From Enterococcus dispar ATCC 51266 (GTDB lineage: Bacteria; Bacillota; Bacilli; Lactobacillales; Enterococcaceae), in contig NZ_KE136354.1 in the NCBI RefSeq assembly GCF_000406945.1, positions 365,707-429,706 on the forward strand: a stretch of DNA of 64,000 nucleotides, written 5' to 3'. The notes beneath the pieces were generated by a model. The model saw nothing but the letters and a program-made list of their open reading frames with translations, did not search any database and had not been told where the DNA came from. A program made the position numbers and the translations under genes. Within the stretch, counting starts at the first letter, position 1, and each line of letters starts with the position of its first letter. Of this stretch, positions 48,798-57,148 are shown piece after piece.

Positions 48798-50600
48798 TTA
48801 ACCCACCCCGATAACAAAGTTTAATAGCTTATCTGAATAAGTGACCTTCTCTTGTGCATCACGAATGGTTTGATTTAATGTAGCCATTTGATCTGTAATA
48901 ATCCCATCCACTTCATAAAAAATCATCCGGCTCATTTCATCACTGCTATTGGGCGTCCACACAAAAACTTTTTTGCCATCTTCTTCTGCAGACGTAATGA
49001 AATTATGGTTAATAGTAGAATATTCCATTGTTAAAAAGTCTGCTTTTGTAATGGGAGGACCCACTACATTAAAAGGCAAGATGTAGCCTACGGTAAGTTG
49101 AGGCGCTTGCTCTTTGAGCGTTTCGACAATTGAAAAAGACAAACTTTGAATCAAATGCCCATTTTTTTCAATTTCAGCTTGATACTTTTCTAAAAAAGTA
49201 GCAGCGATTGGTGCAGTATCTTTTTCTTGCGTTTTAATTTCTATTAATAATTTTTGATGGAGCCGTTTTGCTTCAGCTAAATAAGCATCAAAGGTAGCAA
49301 TCTTAGCGCTTTGGCCATTTTCATGTAAAGTGACTTTTTGAATTTCAGCGAGTGTCATTTTTTCAGGGGCGCGATTTAGTGCACCTAAGTTTTTCAAATT
49401 GAAGTCGTGAATTACGACAAACTGCTGATCTTTTGTCATCTGCACATCCATCTCAACATAATCTGGATGTTGGCTTTGACTTGTTTTTTTCAATGCTGCC
49501 AAACTATTTTGCACACCATTGCCGTCATTGACTCCCCGGTGAGAAATGGTTACCGGGATTTTAGTAATATCTTGATCCAAATAATCCATATTATAGAGAC
49601 TAACCCCAACACCAAAAAGAATCGCAATTAAAAGTAATAGAGTATTTTTGATGCTTTCAAAATGGGGTGTTGGTAAATCCTCTTGATAAAACCAACTCGG
49701 AATTTCTGGTAAAAAGCCCTCGTCGTTCATAAAATCGATAATAATATAAAAAATACCGACAGTAGATAAAACCAAGTTAACGAGTAAAAAGAATTGGAGT
49801 AATGTCATAGCAAAAACAGCGCTCATTAAAGCATAATCCGGGAAAAATTCTTCTACCAATGCTTGTGCACCAATTACGATAGTAAAGCTAAGACCTGTAA
49901 TCAATAAAATTGACCCACCAATAAAGAGAAAACGACCAATAATAGCAAAAAAGCGGCGTTTTGTAATGAGTAAACTCTCTTTAAAAGCTTCTTTAAAAGG
50001 GCGATCACGTAAAATCATTTCGGGTAAAGCAAAAATAAGACGAATCCCAATATAAATTAAAACGAGATAGAAGAAAACAAAACCGGAAATAATTAACAAA
50101 CGATTGGTAAAAATAAAATCCATTATAAAAGCTGGAATTTTAATGCGTGCTAATAAATCTGAATTGAAGCTCAAACCTCCGATCGGTAAAATTAGTAAAA
50201 AATAGAAAAGAAAAAACAAAAAGACACTCGGACGTAATTTCTTTAGTTGAATCGTTGTCATCCGTAATAATTGCTTTAACGAAACTGCTTGCTTTTTTTC
50301 AATGAAATAGACACTCAGTAATAAAAAGGTAAATTCAAAAAAAACCAGCAACAAAATAAGTAGCAGTATGAGTACCAGTAAAAAGGTTACTGCTGGATGT
50401 TGTGTGGCGATTTCACCTAAATTATCATACGATAAATAATGAATTTGTCCCCGTTTTAAAATAAATTTGGTAGAACTGCTTAAAAGAGGAATTACAATAA
50501 ATAAAATAAAACCATGCATTAATAAAACATCTCGAAAGTAAACATTTGTTTTCACTAAAAAATCCCAAGTGTTTTTCAATGAATCTTTTAAATACTTCAT
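48798..50600 (-). CDS. Membrane glycerophosphodiester phosphodiesterase
   Basis: 600 residues from ATG 50600, behind CAGGTG. The first 330 residues hold about eight membrane segments of the GDPD membrane domain. The catalytic GDPD barrel follows: ISHRGVNDGNGVQNSLAA (catalytic His of HRG), VEMDVQMTKDQQFVVIHDFNLKNL and LIEIKTQE with metal-binding Glu and Asp. It splits glycerophosphodiesters to glycerol-3-phosphate and alcohol, probably at the membrane or on teichoic-acid-derived products. The YhdW/GlpQ-like membrane variant is common in lactobacilli and enterococci. Confidence 0.9.
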   Translation of the reverse strand: MKYLKDSLKNTWDFLVKTNVYFRDVLLMHGFILFIVIPLLSSSTKFILKRGQIHYLSYDNLGEIATQHPAVTFLLVLILLLILLLVFFEFTFLLLSVYFIEKKQAVSLKQLLRMTTIQLKKLRPSVFLFFLFYFLLILPIGGLSFNSDLLARIKIPAFIMDFIFTNRLLIISGFVFFYLVLIYIGIRLIFALPEMILRDRPFKEAFKESLLITKRRFFAIIGRFLFIGGSILLITGLSFTIVIGAQALVEEFFPDYALMSAVFAMTLLQFFLLVNLVLSTVGIFYIIIDFMNDEGFLPEIPSWFYQEDLPTPHFESIKNTLLLLIAILFGVGVSLYNMDYLDQDITKIPVTISHRGVNDGNGVQNSLAALKKTSQSQHPDYVEMDVQMTKDQQFVVIHDFNLKNLGALNRAPEKMTLAEIQKVTLHENGQSAKIATFDAYLAEAKRLHQKLLIEIKTQEKDTAPIAATFLEKYQAEIEKNGHLIQSLSFSIVETLKEQAPQLTVGYILPFNVVGPPITKADFLTMEYSTINHNFITSAEEDGKKVFVWTPNSSDEMSRMIFYEVDGIITDQMATLNQTIRDAQEKVTYSDKLLNFVIGVG

Positions 50601-50690
50601 TTTCATCACCTGTTTCTATTGTAGCGGAAAAACAAATTTCAACAAAGAAAAGCGACTAGTTGAAAGTTAAAATAGCAAAAAAAGACCCGA

Positions 50691-50755
50691 ACACAAAATT
50701 GCGCAAGCTTTTAAGATTTGATGTCATCATAAAAAGCTTTTCAATGTGTTCGGGT
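50691..50755 (-). terminator. Terminator of TVP38-family gene
   Basis: CCCGAACACA (50691-50700) pairs with TGTGTTCGGG (50746-50755); an inner AAGCTTTT...AAAAGCTTTT stem is also visible. Confidence 0.75.
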
Positions 50756-50772
50756 AACTGTTGCAACTATTT

Positions 50773-51369
50773 TTAACCCAGTAGACCAGTTAGAAATGAG
50801 CCGCCATAAATTAATGCCATGCTATAAAGAAAGATGGAAAGTGGTTTAGCCAATAGGATAATCCAAACATATTTTTTAACTGAAATATTGGTTAGTCCAG
50901 CCATCAAGCAAAGTGCGTCATCTGGTGCTACCGGTAAGAAGATAGCTAACGCAAATAATTTTTCAAAACGGCTTTGGTTGTCTAACCAACCAATATATTT
51001 ATTATAAGTTTTATCACTAATCATACTTAAAATAAAAGGTTTGCCATAACGACGTCCCAAAAGAAAAATAATAATAGAACCAATACAAATACCGACATAG
51101 TTGTAAATGAAACCAGCAAAAGGACCAAATATCAATACGCCAGCAGCGCTAGAAATGCCGCCAGGAATAATGGGAATGACCACTTGTAAAATTTGCAAAA
51201 GAATAAAGATAATCGGACCCAAAATAATGGAGTTACCGACTAAACCTCGTAAGGCGTTAATATCTTTAAAAACACCTAAATTAAAAAAATATATCGTTAA
51301 AGCGATAGACACTAAAATGCCAATAATAGAAATCGTATTAATAATTTTGCGAGAAAGAGCGATACTCAT
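50773..51369 (-). CDS. TVP38/TMEM64-family membrane protein
   Basis: 198 residues from ATG 51369, behind AAAGGAG. Six membrane segments; the characteristic central part is IIPGGISSAAGVLIFGPFAGFIYNYVG and IFLPVAPDDALCLMAGL, typical of the SNARE-associated/DedA-related (YtxB, YdjX) family. DedA-type proteins are implicated in lipid scrambling. The precise role of this branch is not known. It is a single gene. Confidence 0.85.
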   Translation of the reverse strand: MSIALSRKIINTISIIGILVSIALTIYFFNLGVFKDINALRGLVGNSIILGPIIFILLQILQVVIPIIPGGISSAAGVLIFGPFAGFIYNYVGICIGSIIIFLLGRRYGKPFILSMISDKTYNKYIGWLDNQSRFEKLFALAIFLPVAPDDALCLMAGLTNISVKKYVWIILLAKPLSIFLYSMALIYGGSFLTGLLG

Positions 51370-51588
51370 GGTCTCATCTCCTTTGTTTGGTATACTTGTA
51401 TTATACAAGGAATTTTTTTATTTGCCCTATTTTTTGTCTGACAATAAACAAACAAAAATGTAAGGCAATTCTTTTATCAACTGTAGTATAAGCGCTTTTA
51501 TAACGGAATGCCATCAGACTAGAGGCTGATTTAAAAAAATTAAGATATTTTTAGCCTATTTATTTTATTTCTAGTTTACAGAAAAAAA

Positions 51589-51634
51589 TTTTAGGTGTAC
51601 ACTCAATTTATCAAAAGTTTCGGCTAACCTAAAA
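51589..51634 (+). promoter_or_regulatory. Candidate metal-regulator half-sites before mntH
   Basis: TTTTAGGT (51589-51596) and ACCTAAAA (51627-51634) form an inverted repeat with 30 bases between. The half-sites resemble the TTAGGT / ACCTAA arms bound by DtxR-type Mn regulators (EfaR in enterococci), though these are usually adjacent. A weak call. Confidence 0.35.
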
Positions 51635-51666
51635 ATTAATTAAGTTATATAGAAAAGAGTGAGAAA

Positions 51667-53025
51667 ATGAGTCATCACAAAGAAAAATTGATTGAATACG
51701 CCAACGGTCCTAGTCTAGAGGAGATTAACAATACAGTAGATGTTCCCAAAAATGCTAGTTTTTTCCGGACTCTGTTAGCCTATAGTGGTCCAGGAGCTTT
51801 AGTTGCGGTGGGTTACATGGATCCAGGAAACTGGATTACTTCCATTGCAGGGGGAGCAGAATATAAGTATGCATTATTAAGCGTGATTTTATTATCGAGT
51901 TTAATTGCGATGCTGTTACAAGGAATGGCTGCTAAACTAGGAATTGTCACGGGACGAGATTTAGCACAAGCGACGCGCGAGCATACATCTAAAAAAACTG
52001 GTTTTGTGTTGTGGGTCATTACAGAACTTGCCATTATGGCGACAGATATTGCTGAAGTCATTGGTGGGGCTGTTGCTTTACAATTATTATTTGGATTACC
52101 TTTACTGGTTGGTGTCTTGATTACAACATTCGACGTTTTATTATTGCTATTATTAACCAAGTTAGGTTTTCGGAAAATTGAAGCAATTGTGGCAGTCCTA
52201 ATAGCAGTAATTTTTATGGTTTTTGCTTATGAAGTTGCTTTAGCACAACCTCATTTAGGCGAAGTACTGCGGGGCTTTATCCCTGATCCTCAGATCGCCA
52301 CAGATAAATCGATGCTTTTATTGGCGCTGGGGATTGTAGGGGCAACAGTTATGCCCCATAATTTATATTTGCATTCCTCTATTTCCCAAGCTCGAAAGTT
52401 CGACCGCAATGACGATGAAGAAAAAGCACGTGCGATTAAATTTACTATTTGGGATTCCAATATTCAGCTTACTGTAGCGTTTGTAGTTAACTGCTTATTA
52501 TTAGTATTAGGTGGCGCATTATTCTATGGTACAAATAGTGATTTAGGAAAATTTGTTGATTTATACGATGCACTAAAAGATCCTAATATTGTCGGGGATA
52601 TTGCCAGTCCACTTTTAAGTACATTATTTGCGGTCGCTTTATTAGCATCTGGTCAAAATTCCACAATTACAGGTACTCTGTCTGGTCAAATTGTAATGGA
52701 AGGATTTATTAATTTGAGAATGCCTTTGTGGATGCGTCGGGTTGTAACACGGTTGCTTGCGATTGTTCCAGTTATTATTTGCGTCATTTTATACGGTGGG
52801 CGTGAATCAGCCGTAGAAGATTTGCTGTTGTATACACAAGTATTCTTAAGTATCGCACTACCTATTTCTATTATCCCATTGACACTTTATACAAGTGACA
52901 AAAAAATTATGGGGCGTTTTGCCAATCCAACTTGGATGAAAGTTTTAGCTTGGATTATTGCAATTGTATTGACGTTATTAAACTTATTCTTAATTTACAG
53001 TACTTTAACTGGAGCAAATGGATAG
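51667..53025 (+). CDS. mntH: Nramp-family Mn(II)/H+ symporter
   Basis: 452 residues with eleven membrane segments. The metal-binding motif [11 protein letters not shown] (D52, N55) and the helix-6 motif [14 protein letters not shown] are intact. It imports manganese (and some iron) with protons. It overlaps the ATG region of the usp gene: its TAG ends 14 bases before the usp start, giving an operon often seen in Lactobacillales. Confidence 0.96.
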   Translation: MSHHKEKLIEYANGPSLEEINNTVDVPKNASFFRTLLAYSGPGALVAVGYMDPGNWITSIAGGAEYKYALLSVILLSSLIAMLLQGMAAKLGIVTGRDLAQATREHTSKKTGFVLWVITELAIMATDIAEVIGGAVALQLLFGLPLLVGVLITTFDVLLLLLLTKLGFRKIEAIVAVLIAVIFMVFAYEVALAQPHLGEVLRGFIPDPQIATDKSMLLLALGIVGATVMPHNLYLHSSISQARKFDRNDDEEKARAIKFTIWDSNIQLTVAFVVNCLLLVLGGALFYGTNSDLGKFVDLYDALKDPNIVGDIASPLLSTLFAVALLASGQNSTITGTLSGQIVMEGFINLRMPLWMRRVVTRLLAIVPVIICVILYGGRESAVEDLLLYTQVFLSIALPISIIPLTLYTSDKKIMGRFANPTWMKVLAWIIAIVLTLLNLFLIYSTLTGANG

Positions 53026-53038
53026 AAGGGTGAAAAAA

Positions 53039-53470
53039 ATGAACAATTTTAAATGTATTCTCGTGGCAGTGGATGATTCCGCTGATTCAAAAAAAGCTTT
53101 CGATTACGCTTTGAGTTATGCTGTAGAGCACCAAGCCAAATTAACAATCACAACTATTTTTGAAATTAATCGATTAAACGTCTATGAATATTTAACTCCT
53201 GAAACCATTGCTACCCATAAGAAGGAAACGATTGCTATTGCTGAAGAATATCGTAAAAAAGCTCTGGCAAATGGCCTGAAAGAAACCACAATTGTGGTAG
53301 ATGAAGGAGCGCCAGCACAAACTATTTTGGATAACGTTTTACCAGCTGTTAAACCTGATTTATTAATTTGTGGTTCAAAAAGTAAGGCCAATCACACGCC
53401 ACTTGTTTTAGGCAGTCAGGCTGCTTTAATGGCAAAAGAGGCTAGATGTTCGGTGTTGATTATTCGATAA
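53039..53470 (+). CDS. Universal stress protein (UspA family)
   Basis: 143 residues from ATG 53039, behind AGAAGGGTG; an ATG at 53018 lies inside the mntH gene. Usp fold with N-terminal CILVAVDDSADSKKAFDYAL and a C-terminal ATP-binding signature LICGSKSKANHTPLVLGSQAALMAKEA. It probably binds ATP and supports stress survival. It is co-transcribed with mntH; this linkage suggests a role in metal or oxidative stress. Confidence 0.92.
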   Translation: MNNFKCILVAVDDSADSKKAFDYALSYAVEHQAKLTITTIFEINRLNVYEYLTPETIATHKKETIAIAEEYRKKALANGLKETTIVVDEGAPAQTILDNVLPAVKPDLLICGSKSKANHTPLVLGSQAALMAKEARCSVLIIR

Positions 53471-53479
53471 AAATAGCAA

Positions 53480-53512
53480 AACAGCTCACTTTCTGTGAGC
53501 TGTTTTTTTTAT
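53480..53512 (+). terminator. Terminator of mntH-usp, overlapping the end of the convergent gene
   Basis: AAACAGCTCAC (53481-53491) pairs with GTGAGCTGTTT (53497-53507) and a T run follows. The same bases encode the last nine codons of the gene on the other strand, so the genes overlap at their terminator. Confidence 0.88.
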
Positions 53513-53947
53513 ATAGGCATTACATTTAAAAACAAGTGTCTCTACCAATGATGTAATCATGAAACCTGCAGCAATAGCACCGGCAGTCATAATAACGATT
53601 TTTAAATTATCGAAAGATTTCGTTGAATCGCCTAAAACCAGTTCACGAATCGCTTGGTAAGCAGGGCCTCCGGGTACTAAAGGAACCAAACTAGGAATAT
53701 TGAAAATAATCATGGGCATCTTTAGTCGGCGCGAGAAAAAAATACTCAGACACCCAATGGCAATTGCAGCAACAAAATTAGAAAAGCCCAGTCCTTGAGC
53801 ATTTTGCCGTAATCCCCAGTAAATCATCCAGCCAATAGCCCCGGTTAAACCAGTAGCCACTAAAGAACGCTTAGGAATATTGGTAATGATGCCAAAAGCA
53901 ACAGTACTAATAAAACTAAATAAAAAATGAATACCATACGTAATCAT
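53486..53947 (-). CDS. Threonine/serine exporter family, C-terminal subunit (YjjB-like)
   Basis: 153 residues with four to five membrane helices and motifs FNIPSLVPLVPGGPAYQAIRELV of the ThrE C-terminal (DUF3815) part. Together with the neighbour at 53944-54699 it makes the split form of ThrE, a threonine and serine exporter in actinobacteria; YjjP and YjjB in E. coli export succinate. The start overlaps the neighbour's stop by 4 bases. Its last codons lie in the terminator hairpin of the mntH-usp operon. Confidence 0.85.
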   Translation of the reverse strand: MITYGIHFLFSFISTVAFGIITNIPKRSLVATGLTGAIGWMIYWGLRQNAQGLGFSNFVAAIAIGCLSIFFSRRLKMPMIIFNIPSLVPLVPGGPAYQAIRELVLGDSTKSFDNLKIVIMTAGAIAAGFMITSLVETLVFKCNAYIKKTAHRK

Positions 53948-54699
53948 GCAATCCCACCTCCAAATAAAAGGAGAGTGGTGGCAATTCCTACCCCAATTGC
54001 GGCAGCAACAAATAAAGCTTCAATCCCGCGGGCAGTACCGCTGAGTAGATCCCCCGATAAAATGTCGCGAAAAGAATTGGTGATGGCAACTCCTGGTACC
54101 AAAGGCATTACAGCACCAATAATGATATGATCGACGTTGTTTGCTAAGCCGATTCTCACGCTGAAAATTGCCAACGTGCCAATGACAAAAGCTGCCACGA
54201 ACATGTCTAAAAAACGCATTTGTAACCATTTTTTGATATATATACCCGCAATAAAACCCAGACAGCCAATCAGAAAAGTCGGCACAAAATCTTGCCATGT
54301 GCCACCAAAAATGTACATGAGTGTACAACTAACAAAACCTGCGGCCAATGTTTGCCAGATTAAAGAAAAACTAGGTGTGTCCTTGTTGACACGTTTCAGG
54401 CGCTCGTTTAGTTGAAGCAATGAAATTTTTTTGGCCGCAAATTCTCGTGACAGATGATTAACTGCCACAATTTTTTCCAAATTGATAGAACGTTCATGTA
54501 CTTCTTCCAATTGAGAAAAAGAAGAATTACGAATACTCATAAAAAGGCCGGTGGCCGTTACGTAACTGACTGTATTAGAGATACCCGCGTTTTCTGCAAT
54601 CCGATTCATTGTATCTTCCACACGATAGACTTCGGAGCCATTTTCCATCATAATGCGTCCTGCCATAAGACAGGTACTTAAAACCAATTCTTCTTTCAT
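53944..54699 (-). CDS. Threonine/serine exporter family, N-terminal subunit (YjjP-like)
   Basis: 251 residues. The N-terminal soluble domain (MMENGSEVYRVEDTMNRIAENAG) and four to five membrane helices (LVPGVAITNSFRDILSGDLLSG) fit the N-terminal ThrE (DUF1212) family. It is co-translated with the C-terminal subunit. Substrate could be Ser/Thr or dicarboxylate and cannot be told apart here. Confidence 0.85.
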   Translation of the reverse strand: MKEELVLSTCLMAGRIMMENGSEVYRVEDTMNRIAENAGISNTVSYVTATGLFMSIRNSSFSQLEEVHERSINLEKIVAVNHLSREFAAKKISLLQLNERLKRVNKDTPSFSLIWQTLAAGFVSCTLMYIFGGTWQDFVPTFLIGCLGFIAGIYIKKWLQMRFLDMFVAAFVIGTLAIFSVRIGLANNVDHIIIGAVMPLVPGVAITNSFRDILSGDLLSGTARGIEALFVAAAIGVGIATTLLLFGGGIA

Positions 54700-55049
54700 C
54701 GTTTTACCTCATTTATAAAGTTGCTTCTATTCTATCATTTCAATGCTTGAATTGCCTTTAATTTTTATGCAGAAGGCGATTTTTCGATGACGAATTCAAG
54801 AACATTCTGTAATAAATGTCAGAAAATTTAGAAATCTCAGGAGTTGCTTAAAATAAATTAATATAGATTTAATAAAAATAACAGTTGTAATAGTTTGTGA
54901 AATGTCATATTATCTTTTTAAGATATTTTATGTCATAAATTTATTGTGAACTATTGGTTAATTTACTACTTCTCGTTATCGTACAAATTTTTTTCTTTAA
55001 AATAGATAACTATTTTTGAGGTATATCATTTCCCAAAAATTCTATTTTT

Positions 55050-55062
55050 GTTTACAATAAAC
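55050..55062 (+). promoter_or_regulatory. Dyad GTTTACAATAAAC before the TetR gene
   Basis: GTTTA-CAA-TAAAC is a perfect dyad 43 bases before the start codon. TTTACA inside it could be a -35 box. Autoregulation by the TetR protein is possible. The rest of 54720-55049 is AT-rich with no visible feature. Confidence 0.4.
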
Positions 55063-55104
55063 GTATGAATGATAAATGTTATTATAAAGGAGAGGTGACT
55101 TTCT

Positions 55105-55683
55105 ATGCGCCGGAAGGTTTATACAAAAGATCAAATATTGAAAGCCGCTTACGAAGTTATTTCAAAAGATGGCTTCGGTAAGTTCACAGCCCGCAATATT
55201 GCAAAAAAAATGGGTATTTCCACCCAACCAATTTACTTAGAGTTTAAAAATATGCAGGATTTAAAAAACACGTTAGTAGAAACTGTTATGCGGGATTTAC
55301 AAGAAAATGTGTTTCCAATTGAACATACAGGCAATCAAATTGTTGACTTAGGCTTAAATTATATTAATTTTGCCCAAGAAAACCGTAATTTGTATGTGGC
55401 ATTATTTGTTGACGAATATGGCGGCGGTAAGATGATGCATGAGTTTTCTTATGAGTATTTCAAAAAGATGGTTTCCAACTGCCCAGAATATGCTGATTTA
55501 TCTGATGAATACATTAAAGCCTTACATGATGGAACTTGGATTACTGTAACAGGAATTGCTTCTTTAATGTCTTCAGGTATTATCCACCCTTCGCAAGAGC
55601 AAATCGCAGAACTTATCCAATCTGCTGTTGATGGTATTTTAAAAATGGATGCCCCTGAAAAGATTTTTAATGGAGAAGGTTAA
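55105..55683 (+). CDS. TetR-family regulator, second copy
   Basis: 192 residues. The HTH (ILKAAYEVISKDGFGKFTARNIAKKMGISTQPIYLEF, 11-47) is close to that of 22798-23358, with STQPIY in the recognition helix. The C-terminal part is different in detail, so these may be diverged paralogues with different ligands. AAAGGAGAGGTG precedes ATG 55105. No target is adjacent on either side. Confidence 0.88.
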   Translation: MRRKVYTKDQILKAAYEVISKDGFGKFTARNIAKKMGISTQPIYLEFKNMQDLKNTLVETVMRDLQENVFPIEHTGNQIVDLGLNYINFAQENRNLYVALFVDEYGGGKMMHEFSYEYFKKMVSNCPEYADLSDEYIKALHDGTWITVTGIASLMSSGIIHPSQEQIAELIQSAVDGILKMDAPEKIFNGEG

Positions 55684-55721
55684 AATACTAAGAATCTTGC
55701 CTAGCAGCGCGCGTGTTAATC

Positions 55722-55797
55722 TCTAAAATAGAAAAATCACCTCTAAATTTTCTTTTTGTAACATTTTTAGTTGGGTAAAGGCGATTTTTCGTTTTAG
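55722..55797. terminator. Imperfect long hairpin after TetR gene
   Basis: TCTAAAATAGAAAAATCACC and GGCGATTTTTCGTTTTAGA (55722-55741 / 55779-55797) pair with few mismatches. A and T runs within the stem make it a plausible bidirectional terminator. Confidence 0.6.
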
Positions 55798-55877
55798 AAT
55801 TAGTGCGCGTTTTTTTAGCCAATATCTCTTGATTGACTTTTTTTCAAATTTAGCGAAAATAAAAGAAGTAATGAAAT

Positions 55878-55965
55878 GGAGAGTTGGCAGAGCGGTAATG
55901 CACTGGACTCGAAATCCAGCGAGCCGGTTTACGCCGGTGCACGGGTTCAAATCCCGTACTCTCCT
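55878..55965 (+). tRNA. tRNA-Ser (anticodon CGA)
   Basis: 88-nt class II tRNA. GGAGAGT pairs with ACTCTCC; the anticodon arm is CTGGA-CTCGAAA-TCCAG with anticodon CGA (reads UCG); a long variable arm follows (GCCGG...CCGG) and a T-arm ACGGG-TTCAAAT-CCCGT. Discriminator base is T and CCA is not encoded, so CCA must be added after transcription. A -35-like TTGACT lies at 55833-55838. Confidence 0.93.
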
Positions 55966-55966
55966 T

Positions 55967-56003
55967 AAGCCTACAATGCAATATTGCATTGTAGGCTTTT
56001 TTT
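55967..56003 (+). terminator. Terminator of tRNA-Ser
   Basis: AAGCCTACAATGCAA-TA-TTGCATTGTAGGCTT, a 32-base perfect palindrome (55967-55998), followed by T residues. It starts two bases after the tRNA. Confidence 0.9.
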
Positions 56004-56035
56004 ACTGGCTAGATCTAGAAAAGAAGGTAAAGTAG

Positions 56036-56061
56036 CGGTATATCCTGATTTTTCTATACCG
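56036..56061 (+). repeat. Small dyad CGGTATA / TATACCG
   Basis: CGGTATA (56036-56042) pairs with TATACCG (56055-56061) across 12 bases. No T run. The remaining part of 56062-56317 shows nothing further. Confidence 0.35.
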
Positions 56062-56317
56062 GTTGGGGAGAATAGAAAATCTATTTAATTTCATGATATT
56101 TTGCCAAAGTTTAGTAAAAATACATTTTTACAAAATAACAAATGGGATAAGGATTACTTTAAAAATGGAAAATTGATTTATTATTTTATTCTCCATTAGA
56201 AAGCAATTATACAGTCATTTAATCCTTTTTTTAATCATCTTTGATTGATATTTGGCGGCGTATTTTTTATTTGTGGAATTTTATTGAATAAGAAAATAGT
56301 ATTTTATTTGCGATAAA

Positions 56318-56345
56318 TTAAAAAAATGTTAGAATAAAAATAGAG
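56318..56345 (+). promoter_or_regulatory. Probable promoter of the 56379 gene
   Basis: TTGCGA (56318-56323), 16 bases, TAGAAT (56340-56345). Confidence 0.4.
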
Positions 56346-56378
56346 AAAAGTTAAAACGTGGGTTTAAGGAGGGGTAAC

Positions 56379-56867
56379 ATGAGTGAAAAAAAGAATGAAC
56401 CACAAGAGGATTTGACCAAAGATGATTTACGCTATTTTAATGCTTTTGCAAATGTTCCGTTATCATCAGCCGAGTATTCCGATTTCCAACAACTGAAAGA
56501 GGTAATTGCAGAAGAACAGGAATCAATTGTAGTGACAGGAAAACTTGCTTTTATGTTGTTAATCAGTGTAGTACCGTTATTTCCATTTATTAAGGGATCT
56601 AAAATGATTACCTCTGTGTTACAAACAGGAGATGATTGCGATAGCGCTGAACTGTTAATGAAGTTAGCTAAGCGGAATAATGACGCGCATCGTATTGCTA
56701 AAGAAATGTATACCAGCTTAGCTTTAGTGGGAAATGCTGCGATTCGTTTGGGAGGGCAAACGATAAATACTTTAGCTCATGATTACGATTTAACTTATAG
56801 TGGGGATTTACAAGAACGGGAATATAAACTTATTTTTGAGTTGAAGCCTGCTTCTGTACAAGCTTAA
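56379..56867 (+). CDS. Conserved hypothetical protein with one hydrophobic segment
   Basis: 162 residues from ATG 56379, behind AAGGAGGGG. It is acidic at the N-terminus (SEKKNEPQEDLTKDDLRYF), has one hydrophobic stretch at about 57-76 (LAFMLLISVVPLFPFI) and a mixed C-terminal domain (SLALVGNAAIRLGGQTINTLAHDY). I do not recognise the family. It is a single gene between tRNA-Ser and asnB with no clear functional link. Confidence 0.65.
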   Translation: MSEKKNEPQEDLTKDDLRYFNAFANVPLSSAEYSDFQQLKEVIAEEQESIVVTGKLAFMLLISVVPLFPFIKGSKMITSVLQTGDDCDSAELLMKLAKRNNDAHRIAKEMYTSLALVGNAAIRLGGQTINTLAHDYDLTYSGDLQEREYKLIFELKPASVQA

Positions 56868-57092
56868 ATATTAGCCAACCCCAACGAGTAAAAAGACGCA
56901 ATAAAGACTTAATGGAGATGCAAAGAGTTTTTTGCCTGAACTTTTAGAAATTAAAGGGCAATAAATTTTTTGTCTGAGATCCTTTAAGTCTTTTTTTGAA
57001 TGCTTTCATTTTGTAAATTATTAAGAGAAAGTAAAAAACATTTTTGCACCAAAACCCAATTGGCAAATTCAGTCGTAGGATTTTTAATTTTA

Positions 57093-57101
57093 TGTTATGA
57101 T
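57093..57101 (+). promoter_or_regulatory. Probable asnB extended -10 promoter
   Basis: TGTTATGAT (57093-57101) is an extended -10 box; no good -35 is visible. The transcript would have a leader of about 40 bases. Confidence 0.45.
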
Positions 57102-57148
57102 AAGTCTTGGTTTGGAAAAATGAAATTTTAATAATAGGACGTGAAAAT

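Noticed and set aside
56903-56995. AAAGACTTAA ... TTTAAGTCTTT pair after the 56379 gene
   Set aside because: The loop of some 70 bases is too long for a confident terminator call, although it may act as one.
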